Shown: one piece after another, positions 11,600 to 23,766 of the stretch
Position numbering within the stretch: position 1 is the first letter of the stretch
Layout of the letters: each line of letters begins with the position of its first letter
Origin: Cycas panzhihuaensis
Lineage: Eukaryota; Cycadophyta
Assembly: GCA_023213395.1 (NCBI GenBank)
Contig: CM041465.1
Location: forward strand, 222,215,741 to 222,279,740
DNA length: 64,000 nt
Direction: 5' to 3'
The notes under the pieces: generated by a model
What the model was told of the DNA's origin: nothing
What the model saw: the letters and a program-made list of their open reading frames with translations, nothing else
Database searches by the model: none
Made by a program: the position numbers and the translations under genes

Positions 11600-12720
11600 A
11601 CAACTTTCTCAAATTTGAGGCCCTATAGGGTGGCAATCCTATAAATGCTATTCCTAAGTCTCTCAAGAACGACAAAAGGGCCAACCCATTTAGGTCTGAA
11701 TTTGGTCAGGTGATCATGGAGATATTCCAGTTTGAGGACGTGGTCCTCGAGATGTAAAGGACGAGAATAAATGTGTTTATCATAAGTCCTTCATGCCCTA
11801 GCCTTAGAGGTAAGGTTGGCTTGGTAGGTGGCTAAGCACTTCTCATGTAAGGCCTTGAGGTCTAAGAGGTAAGCCTGGCAAATAGACTCCTCAGCAACAA
11901 GACCTCAGAGGGAGATTCATAGAGAAGGAACCTCCACTTCCAATAGGAGAACCACCTACATCCCATAGACTAGGGAGAAAGGATTCATTCCTGTAGCCAT
12001 ACAAATAGATGTGCGATACGCCCATAGGATGGAAGGGAGCTAGAGATGCTAATCTCTTTGAGATTGGGCAATGGTCTTCTTTAGAATATTTATAAGAGTT
12101 TTGTTAAACGATTCGACCTGGCCATTGGCTTGGGGGTAGTAAGGAGAGGACGTTTTATGAGAAATGTGGAATTTCTCACAAAGTTCATCCATCTCCTTGT
12201 TGTAAAAAAGAGTTATGTTGTCCATGATCAGGACATCAAGAACCCCAAAGTCGCAGATGATATGCTGGTAGACGAAGGTGGCTATCATCTTACCAGGGGT
12301 AGTAATCAAAGGAATGGCTTCTGGCTATTTAGTAAAGTACTCCATAGCAGTCAAGATGAACTTATGCTATAATGAAGAGGATAGGGATATGGCTCTAATG
12401 AGGTCCAACCCCCATTGGAAGAAGGGCCATGGAGATATAATATGATGGAAAGCCTTGGAAGGTAAGTGGGTGATGTTGGTGTTCTCCTGGCATCGCCGAC
12501 ATCTTAGGGCATAAGTATGGGCATCCTTAAAGAGAGACGACCAATAGTAACCCATACAGAGGATCCTTTGGGCTATGGATTGGCCCCCAAAGTGGCCCCC
12601 ACAAATGGCATTGTGGCATTCGTAGAGTATCTGGTTCGCTTCATTGAGGGTGACGCAGTAAAGAAGGATCCCATCGAAGGATCTCTTGTACAATACCTCA
12701 CCCATAAGGAAGTATTGCCT
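11600..12720 (-). pseudogene. Integrase of element B
   Basis: Ty3/gypsy integrase on the minus strand with several stops and at least one frame change. The zinc-binding segment (GGHFGG... then CRRCQ) lies near 12640-12480. The core starts near 12430 with WPFFQWGLDLIRA (first catalytic Asp), then VLIMDNITLFYN near 12240-12200 (second Asp), and YYPQANGQVESFNKTL near 12150-12090 (Glu). The catalytic D, D and E are all still present. It follows the RT/RNase H on the same strand, and the 3' end meets the antisense PMD gene. Confidence 0.88.
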
Positions 12721-12959
12721 AGCAGTAGCCTGAATATGAGACCTAACTTTATCGCTAGTATCAGGGTGATACTACTGTTGAGTGAGGTTTTACACGATGT
12801 CCCCATACCACTCACTATTAGCAAGCAGATGAGGAGGAGAGTCTTGAATGGCAAAGATGGGCTCATTAGGAAGAGAGTCATTAATAGGAACATCCAAAGG
12901 GTTCAGGATAGGAGTGTTAGTGGGCTGCTCAACCACTACCATCCCCTTCTTTGACTTCC

Positions 12960-14190
12960 TATTAATGATGTGGAGATCAAATTCCTAAAGGAGGATGGCC
13001 CACTTAGTGGTCCTACCTGTCATGTCAGGTGGGGTAAGTAAATAGCGCAGGGGATCATATTGAACAATCACTCAAGTAATATTCCCAAGCAAATAATGCT
13101 TGAACTTCTTGGTTGCATGTACCAAGAAGAGGCATTCCTTCTCCACGGGAGAGTAGTTGAGTTCAGTAGTCATGAGGGTGTGACTGATGAAGTAAATAGC
13201 CCTCTCAGCTCTCGAATCATCCTCTTGGGCCAACATGGCACCTAGAGATTCATCGATTGCTGAGGTATACAGGATGAATAGCCTATCAAAGAGAGGTGGT
13301 GCTAATGTTAAGGCAGAAGTGAGGGATTCCTTAAGTTCTTCGAAGGTTTGTTGGGCCTTGGAAGACTAAATAAACGAGGCCTTCTTCTTTAACATGTTAG
13401 TAAGCGGTTTGGCATTTATGGTGAAGTTTGCCAAAAAATACCGAAGGAAACCAAGCCTACCTAAAAATGACTTAATCTGTCATTTGGGTTTTAGGAGATG
13501 GCATGTCAAGGATGGCCTTAACTTTATTAGGGTCAATTTGGATCCCTTATTTTGACACAAGGAAACTAAGGAGTTTGCCAACAGTCACGACAAACACACA
13601 TTTAAGAGGGTTGAGCCTTACATGGTATTTACGATATCGTATGAAGATGGCTAACAAATCGGAAGGGTGATGGGCTCTAACACGTAAGAGACCCATCATG
13701 TCATCCATGAATACCTCTAAGGATTTATTGATAAGATCATAAAAAATGAATTACATCACCCTTTGATAAGTGGTGCCTGCATTCTTAAGTCTGAAAGGCA
13801 TCGCCTTATAGACGAAGGTACCCCACGGGGTGGTGAAGGCTGTCTTATGATGGTCTTCAGGAGAGATTTAAATTTGGCTATAGTAGGAGAAGTTGTCCAT
13901 TAAGGACATGACTTTGAAATTAATAGTTCGATCGATGATCTGATCAATAAAAGGAAGTGGGAAATTATCCTTAGGGCATGTGTTGTTGATATCACAGAAA
14001 TCAATGCATATCCAGATTGTCTTATTCTTTTTAGCAATGGGAATAATGTTAGACACCCATTTAGGGTAGTCAATGGAAGTGATCAATCTTGCATTTAGGA
14101 GTTTCTCAACTTCTATTTTAACAATAGCTGAGAGCTTAGAGTGAAGAGGGCATTGCTTCTAATGCACGAGGTGAGCGCCCAGAATATTAG
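12960..14190 (-). pseudogene. Reverse transcriptase and fused RNase H of element B
   Basis: RT fingers and palm read KWVSNIIPIAKKNKTIWICI, then NTCPKDNFPLPFIDQI (about 14060-13930), TAFTTPWGTFVYKAMPF (about 13840-13790) and the active site VFMDDMM near 13700. The Asp pair is intact. A connection and an RNase H segment (LFILYTSAID, AIYFISHTL, VEKECL, HYLLGN) run from about 13300 to 12960. Stops and frame changes interrupt it. Its function would be synthesis of element cDNA in cytoplasmic particles. Confidence 0.88.
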
Positions 14191-15150
14191 TAAGGTTGTG
14201 GGTAATGATTGAAGGATCGATTCCCCTCATATCAGAGTAATTCCACACAAAAACATCCAAAAACTTCTTAGAATAGAAGGCCATACTCTTTCACTTTATT
14301 AGGAGAGCATTCTGCCCCTACCTTAATGACTTTTCCTAGGGTGAGGACTATGTCCTAGGTTTCCCCCATGCACATGGCATTTCCCTGCTCAAAGTGGAGG
14401 GGGGCTCGGTCAATAGGAAGGGATGGAATAGGGGATAAAGTTGGGTTAGTAAGAGAAGACCCAATAGCCAAGACCTTCTGATAACTAATTCTATGGTGAC
14501 TAGAAGGAAAGTTAGGCACGGAGCCTGCTAAGTGCTCAAGCAGGGCTTTGTTATTCTCAAAGTAGTCCACGCCATGGATAACCACACTTCAAGAAGATAA
14601 AGGGTGAAGGGGAGTAGAGACAACGGGACCATGGTGGTCATCATGCCACTCGACATACCCAATCGACTCCTTAGAAGAGGTCCCTTGCAAGGGACAATAA
14701 GAGGCTCCCCCACCTCGTTACCTATATGTGGCAATGAAGGGGAAGACTCAATGAGCACCTGATCAACATGAGCAATGACATGAGACATAAGATAAGAACT
14801 AGTCTCTCCAACTGTAGAGGTTCTAGAGTGGGATCTAGAACAAAGGAAGTGCCCCCCACTCATGCCTAAAAGGGAGATAGGGTGAGGGAGATCCTCATCC
14901 TCGCCATCGGACACATCATCACTAAGTATGGAAAGGTACCTGTAACTTTTGATACCAATAGGGGTGAAACGTATGAGGTTGGAAGAAGAGGATGAAGGGT
15001 CTTCTTCTAAAATAGATGAGTCAGGAATGTTAATAGAACAAGCCAAGGAATCAGTAGAAAGGCCTTTGTTACCTTTTGCTTAGCCATGACCCGCTTGGTA
15101 GGATTGACGTAGTTGTTTAATAGGAGGAAGCTCCTAAGAGACGACTCTCA
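14190..15150 (-). pseudogene. Protease-RT linker of element B
   Basis: Low-similarity stretch between protease and RT, open over several hundred bases (for example 15046-14528), rich in Ser, Asp, Glu and Pro, with no recognised domain. A similar long linker separates protease and RT in element D, so it is a regular part of these elements. Confidence 0.6.
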
Positions 15151-15610
15151 TTTGCCTTTTATGGACGAATTTAAGTTGCCCCCAATGGGATGAGCACACG
15201 GCCCCCATCTGATCAAGCCATGGGTGTCCCACCAATAGATTGTAGTCAACATCAATGTCGAGGACTACAATATTAGTGAGAATAGTCTTGTCATCAAGAG
15301 TAAGCAGGATAGACACTGATCCCAAGGGTGTCTTTTTGCTACCATCATAGCCTTGGCACTACCATGGAACTAGTTCTAAAGTTGATATGTCGAGCTCTTG
15401 TATAACACGCAAGAGCATGGCATTAACGAAAGAACCATTGTCGACAATAGTTCTTTGTAAAGTACAATCCAAAGTATCGATGGTAATAGTGAAAGAAAAA
15501 TACCATTGGCGCTCCCTTTTACTAACAGGGGGAAGATCCTTAGGATCAAAGGAGATGATGAGCTCGCGACTTGGGGTGACACCCAAGGCATGAACAGGCA
15601 CATCACTTAA
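15150..15610 (-). pseudogene. Aspartic protease of element B
   Basis: Retropepsin-like segment with RTIVDNGSFVNAML near 15450-15410 (D-N-G-S in place of the more common D-S/T-G) and, about 80 residues on, LDIDVDYNLLVGHPWLDQM near 15260-15195, equivalent to the family's Y-x-x-I-L-G-R-P-W-L segment. It would process the gag-pol polyprotein. Confidence 0.82.
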
Positions 15611-17886
15611 TCCTAAAGCTTCTAAGAGTAATGTGCACTATTCAAGGTAGCTCCTCAAGACATGTATTATGGATATTCTGGCAGCCATGGTATGAAGCTC
15701 GTCAATGGCAGAGAAAGGCTTCCCCTTCGCAGTGGGTTGGGGAAGGGCCCTTTGAAAGTCATAACGACCGGGGCACACAGGAATGGTCTTGGGGAGTGCA
15801 GGGGCTTCCAGAAGGGAAGTTTCTAGAAGAGGATTAGGATGAGATGTGGATGAAGAGGCACCGTTTGCCTCTTTGATCACTTGGGACTGGGTTAAAGCAT
15901 ACAATGGGATAGTCTCAAGTAACTGAATGACCTTCTTTCCCTTATTCTGGGATCATGAAGGTGAAGGGGTATGTTGGTTAGGGGAACCCAAGGAAAAGGA
16001 TGAATTCCTTGCACCCTACCCTTTAGCTTGTGAAGGGCGAGGGTTTAGAGACCTCCTTCTATTCTGATTATTCTTCTGCTGGGGGTTGTGATCACGTTCC
16101 CCATGTTTGGGGAAGGGATCTCTATAAATGGGCTGGTCTAGGTTGGGTCTAGATGCTCATTTAGGGGAAGAGTCACGTTACGGTGTAGCCTTAGGATGTT
16201 GTACCTAACACTGCAAATCATCATAGAAGCACTTGCCATGGATGGAGCCCTACTTCTTCTCAAGGGAGGAGTCAGGTTTCCTCACTTGAGAGGACGGGGT
16301 GTTGCCACCCTTGGAAGTAGCAGCTTATGAAGCCTAGTGAACTAGCTTGTTAGACATGGGACATGGAGGATCTTGAAGCTTAAGCTCTTTCATAGTACAT
16401 TTGAATGAACGTATGGCTGAAGTGAGAGGGTCTAGAGTCTTCTCGATAGAATGGGAAGAAGACCTAGAGGGTTGTTGAGTTCTGGTTTCTTTTGATGGTG
16501 GTAGTACCTTACGTTGCTGTGAGGACTTTAGAGGCTTCTTGAGTCTAGCTTGGATCTCAATGGCCTCAAGTGCTAATCAATTCGCTATAGCAGAGTCACA
16601 TGTAGTTGCCCCCATCTTGAGGACTTCTACATGAACTTCTGGGCGAAGGGCATTGACAAAAAGGTCCCTCTTCAACTCCTCGAGCAAAGTAGCCTTAGTG
16701 GAATGAAGAAGGTAATAGAAACACCGCACAAAGTCACAATTCATTTTATCGTGACCTTATTTAAGTGATAGAAGGGATTTTATTCCATTCTCAAATGGGC
16801 GAGCCATGTCAAAGTAATTGATGAACTCATCCACGAGCTACTGGAATGTGAAGATAGAATGTGTAGGTAGACGATAAAACCATTTAAGGGCATCACCTTG
16901 AAGAGACCGCAGAAATAGTTTCATGAGGATGTGGTCATAGGCCTAGTAGTCAATGCATACCATAGAGAAGCTACAAACATGCTCCACTTGGTCTTACGAT
17001 AAAGTCCCATTGAATTTGGGGACTTCAAGGGGGTGAGGTAGTAAGTTAGTTCTTAACACCTCAATGGATAATGGGGTTGACCGATAGTCCATAAAGGGAC
17101 GTACCTTTAACTAGACTATAAGGTCAATGGAAGCTAGAAATGATGGTAGGTAGGTTTGGCCAAATCCTCCTTAGAGGTTTGGTTCAAAAGGGGATGTTGT
17201 CCTCCTACCATTTAGTGAGAAGGCACGAATCCCACATTCAAAGAAACCTACACGGGAGCGGATAGGTACAACGTACCCATCCCTCCTAAAGAGAGCGCTC
17301 CTTAGTGAAAAGGAGCTTAAGGGAATGTGCCTTGGGAAGGAGTTGGTCCTCCTTGCAAAGGCGTGATGTAAGGTGCCATACAAGATGGAAGAAAGGAGGG
17401 GTAAGGGACTAGATTCTACCCATATGGGCTGCCCGTGGGTGGTGCGATCTCATAAGGATGCAGAGGGTCTACCCTATAAGCAAGTAGGGAATTCCCTTTA
17501 CCATGCCTCTATGATTGAGCGGTGTAACCATGAGGTAGGTAGAGAGAAGGGTCCCTAAGTTGGTATTGGGATTGTATAAGGATGGACCCCACGTAATTAG
17601 AAGTAGGGGGACATGTGGGTCCCCTAAGTCTAGTAGGTGGATAAACAATGGTGGGAGGAGGACTAGTGGTTTAACTAGCCGGGGGCATGCTCAACCTGAG
17701 TTGGGAAGATGACATGCCCTAAGTGGTCCCCAAGGAACATACCCATAGGGAGAAGAAAAAGACGTAAAAGGTAGGCTCATCATGGGTAAAGTAATTGAAT
17801 GAGATGAGCAAGGTGAAAGAGATGTAAAAGAAGGGGGCACAATATTTGGCAAGACATTCTCAAACCACTTTGGGTATGGTTGGAGA
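15610..17886 (-). pseudogene. Gag of element B, main part
   Basis: Capsid-type region with LPHPLEVPKFNGTLS near 17060-17010, GDALKWFYRLPTHSI near 16890-16850 and ALRPEVHVEVLKMGAT near 16650-16610, then a basic, Pro/Ser/Arg-rich tail to about 15900. Several stops interrupt it. The N-terminal part lies on the other side of copia C (23510-23180), because C landed inside the gag coding sequence. Confidence 0.75.
17882..17886. repeat. Target site duplication of copia C, left copy
   Basis: GGAGA directly left of the 5' LTR, matching GGAGA at 23180-23184 directly right of the 3' LTR. Confidence 0.9.
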
Positions 17887-18512
17887 TATTGGGTATTATA
17901 ACAACAATTATAGGCCTAAAATTATGGCATGTTTTTGGTGTAGTTTTCCCCCCTAATCTTTCTCAGGGGGTTCCATATGGAGCCCCTTGGCCTGGGGTTG
18001 TGGAACGCTCCCCGCTAGGAGGGGGTTTGGGGGCGATAGCCCCTGACCCAAAAAATTAGCCATGTAAACCTTATCAAAATGTGAAGAGAATCAGGGTCGT
18101 TCGATATAAATACCCTAGATTCTACAGTTGTGATTTAGGTCTTGGATGTTCCTCTCATATAGTCTATTTTAGGGCTTTCTTATTATGTTGTAATATTATG
18201 CAATGTACTATGAAGAGGGTAATGACTGATTATTGTTCTAGATAGCACTCTATAACTGTGATATACTGTTTCTCCATTCTACAGCAATAAAGATCGATAC
18301 CTTTCCTGTGTGGATATTTCCCTAGCACATTGCTAGGGTTTTACCATGTTATATTAGGTGCATATATGATGTTTGGCTTTCATTTTCTTATTACTGTATA
18401 ATCTCTGATTTTTAGAACTTGTATGTAATTTTATGTTTCAATTTCTGTAACTAGTTGTAAGAAAGCAATAGATCTTGGTGGCGGTTAAGGGTTGGACCTT
18501 GTATTCTCAACA
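17887..18512 (+). repeat. 5' LTR of copia C
   Basis: 626 bp, from TATTGGGTATTAT to TTCTCAACA. It contains a TATA box (TATAAAT, 18105-18111) and a polyadenylation signal (AATAAA, 18286-18291) in the expected order. A GC-rich block at 17970-18050 holds the small hairpin GGGGGC-gata-GCCCC (18029-18043). Confidence 0.95.
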
Positions 18513-18514
18513 AC

Positions 18515-18527
18515 TGGTATTAGAGCC
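18515..18527 (+). other. Primer binding site of copia C (tRNA-iMet type)
   Basis: TGGTATTAGAGCC, two bases after the LTR end, is the standard plant copia PBS with a single C-to-T change. It would pair with the 3' end of initiator tRNA-Met. Confidence 0.92.
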
Positions 18528-18583
18528 ACTCTTTTTCTTGCAGCAAGTTTGTGAAGGTTTTGGTGTCAGATTTTCTACACCAA

Positions 18584-21500
18584 ATGGTAAAACTAGCGAG
18601 TGCAAAGTTTGAGGTGGAGAAATTCAATGGCAAGAACAACTTCGAGTTGTGGAAGCTAAAAGCGTATGATATTCTTATACAATAGGGTTTGTACAAAGCC
18701 CTTATAAGCAAGTTGAAGAAACCTGTGGGGATAGACGATGAGGAATGGGATGATTTAGACAAAAAGGCACTTAGCACAATACGATTGTACTTGGCAGATG
18801 AAGTTTTATTTAACATCACAGGGGAGAAGATGACAACAGGATTATGGACCCGGTTGGAAGGCCTGTAAATGACCAAATCAGTAACGAATCAAATCTACCT
18901 AAAGAGGCAACTGTACTCATTACAGATGAAGAAAGGTACAAAAATTGTTAACCATTTAAATGTTTTCAATACTCTTATTTATCAATTGACTAGTATTGAT
19001 GTTAAAATTGAGGATGAGGACAAGGCAGTTACCCTATTATGCTTATTACCTGAATCCTGGGATAATATTATCACCTCAATTAGTTTTAGCACTATAGATG
19101 AATTGGAATATGACTCTGTTGTAAGTGTTTTGCTAATGGAAGAAGTGTAGAGGAAGTTTAGTCTTGAAACCTCCACACTAGAAGCCATGACAATAAGGGG
19201 TAGAACGTTTGAGAGAGGATAAAACTCTAGGGATACATCGAGATCCAAGTCAAAGAGCAAAAATAGTAAGCTCAGGTGTTGGCATTGTAATAAGACTAAT
19301 CACCTCAAGAAGGATTGTTACAAAAGGAAGGAGTTCCAGAAAAAGGAAGATCCTACCAAGGAGGCGAATCAGGTGGAGTCAAATTAAGGTATGGATGATG
19401 ATGTCTTGGTTGCTTGCAATATTTCTCGTTATCACCATTACTGGTTATTAGATTCAGGTGCTTCACACCACATGTGTCCACACAGGAGTTGGTTCTCATC
19501 ATACCAACCTCTTGATAGTGGTGATGTGCTTATGGGAAATGAAGTTTCTTGTAAGACAGTAGCCATTGGTAGCATCATAATTAAGATGTTTGATGGGGTA
19601 GTCAGAACATTAATTGAGGTTAGACATGTACCTAATTTGAAAAGGAATCTGATTTCCTTAGGTGAATTAGATTCGGGTGGTTTTAAGCATACAAGTCATG
19701 AAGGAGTCCTAAAGGTGTTAAAGGGTGCCTTGGTTGTTATGAAAGCCTTAAAGAGAGGAAATCTTTACATTTTAGTGGGAAGTACAGATGTCAGCCAAGC
19801 AGTTACAGTGTCAAAGATTGCAGAAGATCCAGCTTAGCTATGGCATCAGAGACTTGGGCACATGAGTGAGAGAGGACTTAAGGTGTTGATAAACCGTAAG
19901 TTGCTTCCTAACTTGTAGCTTTCAGACTTGGCTTTTTGTAAACATTTTATTTTTGGAAAATAGTATAGACTCAGGTTTAAAGTAGAGAGTCACACTAGTA
20001 AAGGCATTCTAGATTACATACATTTAGATGTATGGGGACCAACCCCTAAAATATCTTGTGGAGGATCATTGTATTTTATCACATTTATAGATGATTACTC
20101 CAGGAAGGTATGGGTCTATTTTTTGAAAAGGAAATATGAAGTTTTTAGTGTGTTTAAGCAGTTAAAGGCTTTAGTTGAGAACAGTACTGGTAAGACAATC
20201 AAATGTTTAAGAAATGACAATGGAGGTAAGTTCAACTCCTTGGAGTTTGAGAACTATTGCAGAGAAGCTGAGATCGAAAGACACAAGACCACTAGCTATA
20301 CTCCACATCAAAATGGCATTGCTGAGCGCATGAATAGGATACTCTTAGAAAGAACAAGAAGCATGCTAAGTAATGCAGGAGTGGAGCAGGGCTTGTGGGC
20401 AGAAGCTGTTCAAACAGCTTGCTATCTGGTAAACAGGTCACCATCAGTTGCAATGGATTACAAGATTCCTCAAGAGATATGGACTGGACATCCGTGTGAT
20501 TATATAAATTTAAAAGTTTTTGGTTATGATGCTTATGCCTGGACTAACAAAAGCAAATGTTCAAAGTTAGACCCAAAATCCAAGAGATATATCTTTGTTG
20601 GTTATGGTGATAAGGATGGCATGAAGGGATACAGGTTGTGGGATCCTACTACCCAAAAAATCATCATTAATAGAGATGTCATATTTGATGAATCTCCCCT
20701 TGTAAAATTAGACAGTGTAGAAGCTGAAATGAAATAGAAGCAGCAAGATGAACATCAACAAGTTAAGTTTGAAATGCAACCATCTGTGGAATCAAAAGAG
20801 CATGAAGATCTTTCTGAAGATGAATCAGCAGCAGATTCATAGGAGTATGTGGACACTGCCAACGCTAGAAGATCTACACAAGTTAGTCATCCACCTAACA
20901 GGTACAACCCTTCTATTTCTATTACTTTAGTTTCTAATGATGGTGAGCCCACATGTTATCAGGAAGCAATAGATGATATCCATGGAGAGAAGTAGATAAG
21001 GGCTATGCAGGAAGAGATAGACGCCTTGAAGAAAAATAATTCATGGGACTTGGTAGAACTTCCACATGGTAGGAAGACTATTGGTTGCAGGTGGGTTTTC
21101 AAAAGGAAAACAGATGTTGATGGAAAGGTTGATAAATACAGGGCAAGACTGGTGGCTAAAGGTTTTGCACAGAAAGCAGGTATTGACTTTCATGAGATCT
21201 TTTCACCAGTTGTTAAACTTGTTTCAATTTGAGTGCTGTTAGCATTCGTAGCTTCTCTCGATTTGGAGTTGGAGTAGTTAGATATAAAAATAACTTTTCT
21301 ACATGGAGATTTAGATGAGGAGATCTATATGGATCAACCAAAGGGGTTTGTACAAGATGGTAGGAAAAGACTTGTTTACAGGCTCAAGAAATCATTATAT
21401 GGCCTAAAGTAATCACCCAGGCAGTGGTACAAGAAGTTTAATGCCTTCATAGAGAGCCAAAATTTTAAAAGAAGTGAGTATGATCATTGTGTTTACTTTA

Positions 21501-22495
21501 AATTTATGGACAATGGCTTATTCATTTTATTAGTATTATATATTGATGACATGTTGGTTGCAAGCAACAGCATGGTAGAAATCAATAAGCTAAAGGCTTA
21601 ATTGGCTAGGACTTTTGATATGAAGGATCTAGGAGCTGCAAAACAAATCTTAGGCATGGAGATACACAGAGATAGGAAAAGTGGTAAGCTATGGTTATCA
21701 TAGCAGAAATATGTAGAGAAGGTGCTAACTAGGTTTGGGATGAAAAATGTGAATCCAGTAAGTATCCCATTGGCTTCCCACTTCAAGCTTTCATCGAATA
21801 TGAGTCATAGTAGTGAAGAAGAAAAGGCTTATATGTCTTATGTGCCTTATGCCAGTGCAATAGGAAGTTTGATGTATGCCATGGTATGTACAAGACCTGA
21901 TATTTCACATGCAGTTGATGTAGTTAGCAGGTTTATAGCAAATCTAGGAAAGGAATATTGGGTTGCAGTGAAATGGGTGCTTCAGTATTTGAGAGGCACG
22001 AGCAACTACTGCATCACCTTTAGAGGTACAGGTAATCAGGTTTATGGATATGACGATTCAGACTTTACAGGAGATTTAGACAAAAGAAGGTCCATTTCAA
22101 GTTATGTTTTTACTCTTGCAAATGGTCCAGTTAGTTGGATATCCAAATTACAGAGCATAATTGCACTGTCAACCATAGAAGCTGAATATGTTGCTACAGC
22201 ACATGCTTATAAAGAAGCAATCTGGTTACAGGGTCTATTGGTTAAGCTTGGAAAGAGACAGGAAAATGTAAAGGTATTTTGTGACAGTCAAAGTGCCATT
22301 TACCTAGCTAAAAGTCCAGCTTATCACAATAGAACAAAGTATATTGCTCTTAAGTACCATTTTGTTAGATAGGTTATGGAAGCAGGTGGAGTAGCACTTG
22401 AGAAGATTCACACTAATCAGAATTGTGCTGATATATTCACAAAACTAGTACCATTAGAGAAGTTTAAATGGTGTTTGACTTCTCTTAGATTGTAG
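18584..22495 (+). pseudogene. Gag-pol polyprotein of copia C
   Basis: One frame of 1304 codons with point stops but no net frameshift; start ATG 18584, final TAG 22493-22495. In order: gag; zinc knuckle CWHCNKTNHLKKDC near 19279-19320; protease WLLDSGASHHM near 19442-19475; pre-integrase motif near 19840; integrase with DVWGP (about 20030), RNDNGGKF (about 20212) and NGIAERMNR (about 20312), so D, D and E are kept; RT from about 21010 with LYIDDML near 21537-21558, intact; RNase H with DDSDFTGD, STIEAEY and CDSQSAIYLAK to about 22320. The stops include TAG at 18683 and TAA at 21410, both at expected Gln. It would make virus-like particles and integrate cDNA, but is dead as it stands. Confidence 0.93.
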
Positions 22496-22551
22496 AAAAG
22501 ATAATGAAGGATCTAGGAAAGGTACTGAGTAATTGTTGTCAAGGTGGAGAT

Positions 22552-23179
22552 TATTGGGTATTATGATAACAATTATAGGCCTAAAATTATGGCATGTTTT
22601 GAAGTGCTTCCCTAATCTTTCTCGGGGTTCTATAAGGAGCCCCTTGGCCGGGGGGTGTGAGGGGCATGGAACGCCCTCCTCTAGGAGGGGTTCGGGGGCA
22701 ATAGCCCCCAATCCAAAAAATTAGCCATGTAAACCTTATCAAAATGTAAAGAGAATTAAGGTCGTTCAATACAAATACCCTAGATTCTATGGTTATGATT
22801 TAGGTCTTGGATGTTCCTCTCATGTAGCTCATTTTAGGGCTTTTCTTATTATGTTGTAATGTTATGCAATGTACTGTGAAGAGGGCAGTGGCTGATTATT
22901 GTTCTAGAGAGCACTCTATAACTGTGATTTACTATTTCTCCATTCTACAGTAATAAAGATCGATACCTTTCATATGTGGATGTTTCCCTAGCACACTGCT
23001 AGGGTTTTACCACATTATATCAGGTGCACATATGATGTTTGGCTTTCATTTTCTTATTACTGTATAATCTCTGATTTTTAGAACTTGCATGTAATTTTAT
23101 GTTTTGATTTCTGTAACTAGTTGTAAGAAAGTAATAGATCTTGGTGGCGGTTAAAGGGTTGGACCTTGTATTCTCAATA
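22552..23179 (+). repeat. 3' LTR of copia C
   Basis: 628 bp, TATTGGGTATTAT to TTCTCAATA (final CA mutated to TA). The TATA box is changed to TACAAATA; the polyadenylation signal AATAAA is kept at 22952-22957. Two small GC hairpins lie at 22675-22688 and 22694-22709. Confidence 0.95.
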
Positions 23180-23184
23180 GGAGA
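23180..23184. repeat. Target site duplication of copia C, right copy
   Basis: GGAGA, identical to 17882-17886. Confidence 0.9.
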
Positions 23185-23510
23185 TGGGCGGCTTAGGAAC
23201 ATTGGCTCAAGGCTTCTACTACATCGATGGGAGGGGTATCTACTTAATCGTAAGAGGTAGATAGAGCCTCATACAAAGTAGACCCTATAGGATGATCCTC
23301 ATCAGAATCACCATAGGGGTGGGGAAACTTTAAAGGAGATGAAGGTTCTATTCTATGAGTAGAGGAATTGTGAGATTGGGGGTGTGGTTGGTCACCTAGA
23401 TAATAAATAGGATCTTCCCTTCCTCAAGCGAACCCTTGGAAGGAAGTGGTTGGCTCTAGGGAATTGGACACATAAGCGTGGTACGGCCAATCTGAAAGAG
23501 ATCCCTCCAT
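23180..23510 (-). pseudogene. Gag N-terminus of element B
   Basis: Read on the minus strand from an ATG at 23510-23508, the frame begins MEGSLSDWPYHAYVSNSLEP and continues, with two or three stops, into the copia C insertion point. It resumes beyond C at 17886. Pro/Ser/His-rich; no known domain. It lies about 240 bases after the PBS, a normal leader distance. Confidence 0.6.
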
Positions 23511-23746
23511 GATTAGATCAGGATCTGATATGGGAAGGGAATGATATGAGGGCTCTTCCAACAATAGAGGTAGGCCTCATAAGCGACATGAGAATCGTCG
23601 CATGCAAGTCCTGCCTATGCACTAGAAGAAGAGAGGAATGATGTAGTACATGTATTGGGGGATGCCTAATAAGATCAAAAGCAAAAGCTACCAAGAGGTA
23701 GTAGCAACAACAAGGAAGAAAGAAAGACTAATTCCCTTACTGGTGG

Positions 23747-23765
23747 GTCCCTAGTATGGTCACTA
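23747..23765 (-). other. Primer binding site of element B (Tat type)
   Basis: On the minus strand the LTR end TTCCA and one spacer base are followed by TAGTGACCATACTAGGGAC. This differs mainly by G-to-A and C-to-T changes from the TGGCGAC...CTGGGGAC sites used by Tat/Ogre elements (tRNA-Arg-like). The same 19 bases, slightly altered, stand at the matching place in elements E and F. Confidence 0.65.
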
Positions 23766-23766
23766 G

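Larger units (their letters stand above)
17887..23179 (+). mobile_element. Copia retrotransposon C, complete, inserted in gag of element B
   Basis: A full-length 5293-bp Ty1/copia element: 5' LTR, tRNA-iMet-type PBS, one long gag-pol frame, purine tract AAGGTGGAGA (22541-22550) and 3' LTR, bordered by a perfect GGAGA duplication. I count about 50 differences between the LTRs by eye (about 8%), mostly transitions. The LTR ends form a TGTTG...CAACA-type inverted repeat, with the left end now TATTG in both LTRs. Motif style (GSLMYAMVCTRPDI, ILGMEI) resembles the Tork/Tnt1 group, but I cannot place it firmly. Confidence 0.95.

Noticed and set aside
12517-12954. 145-codon plus-strand frame
   Set aside because: Shadow of the integrase of B, which has clear catalytic motifs on the minus strand.
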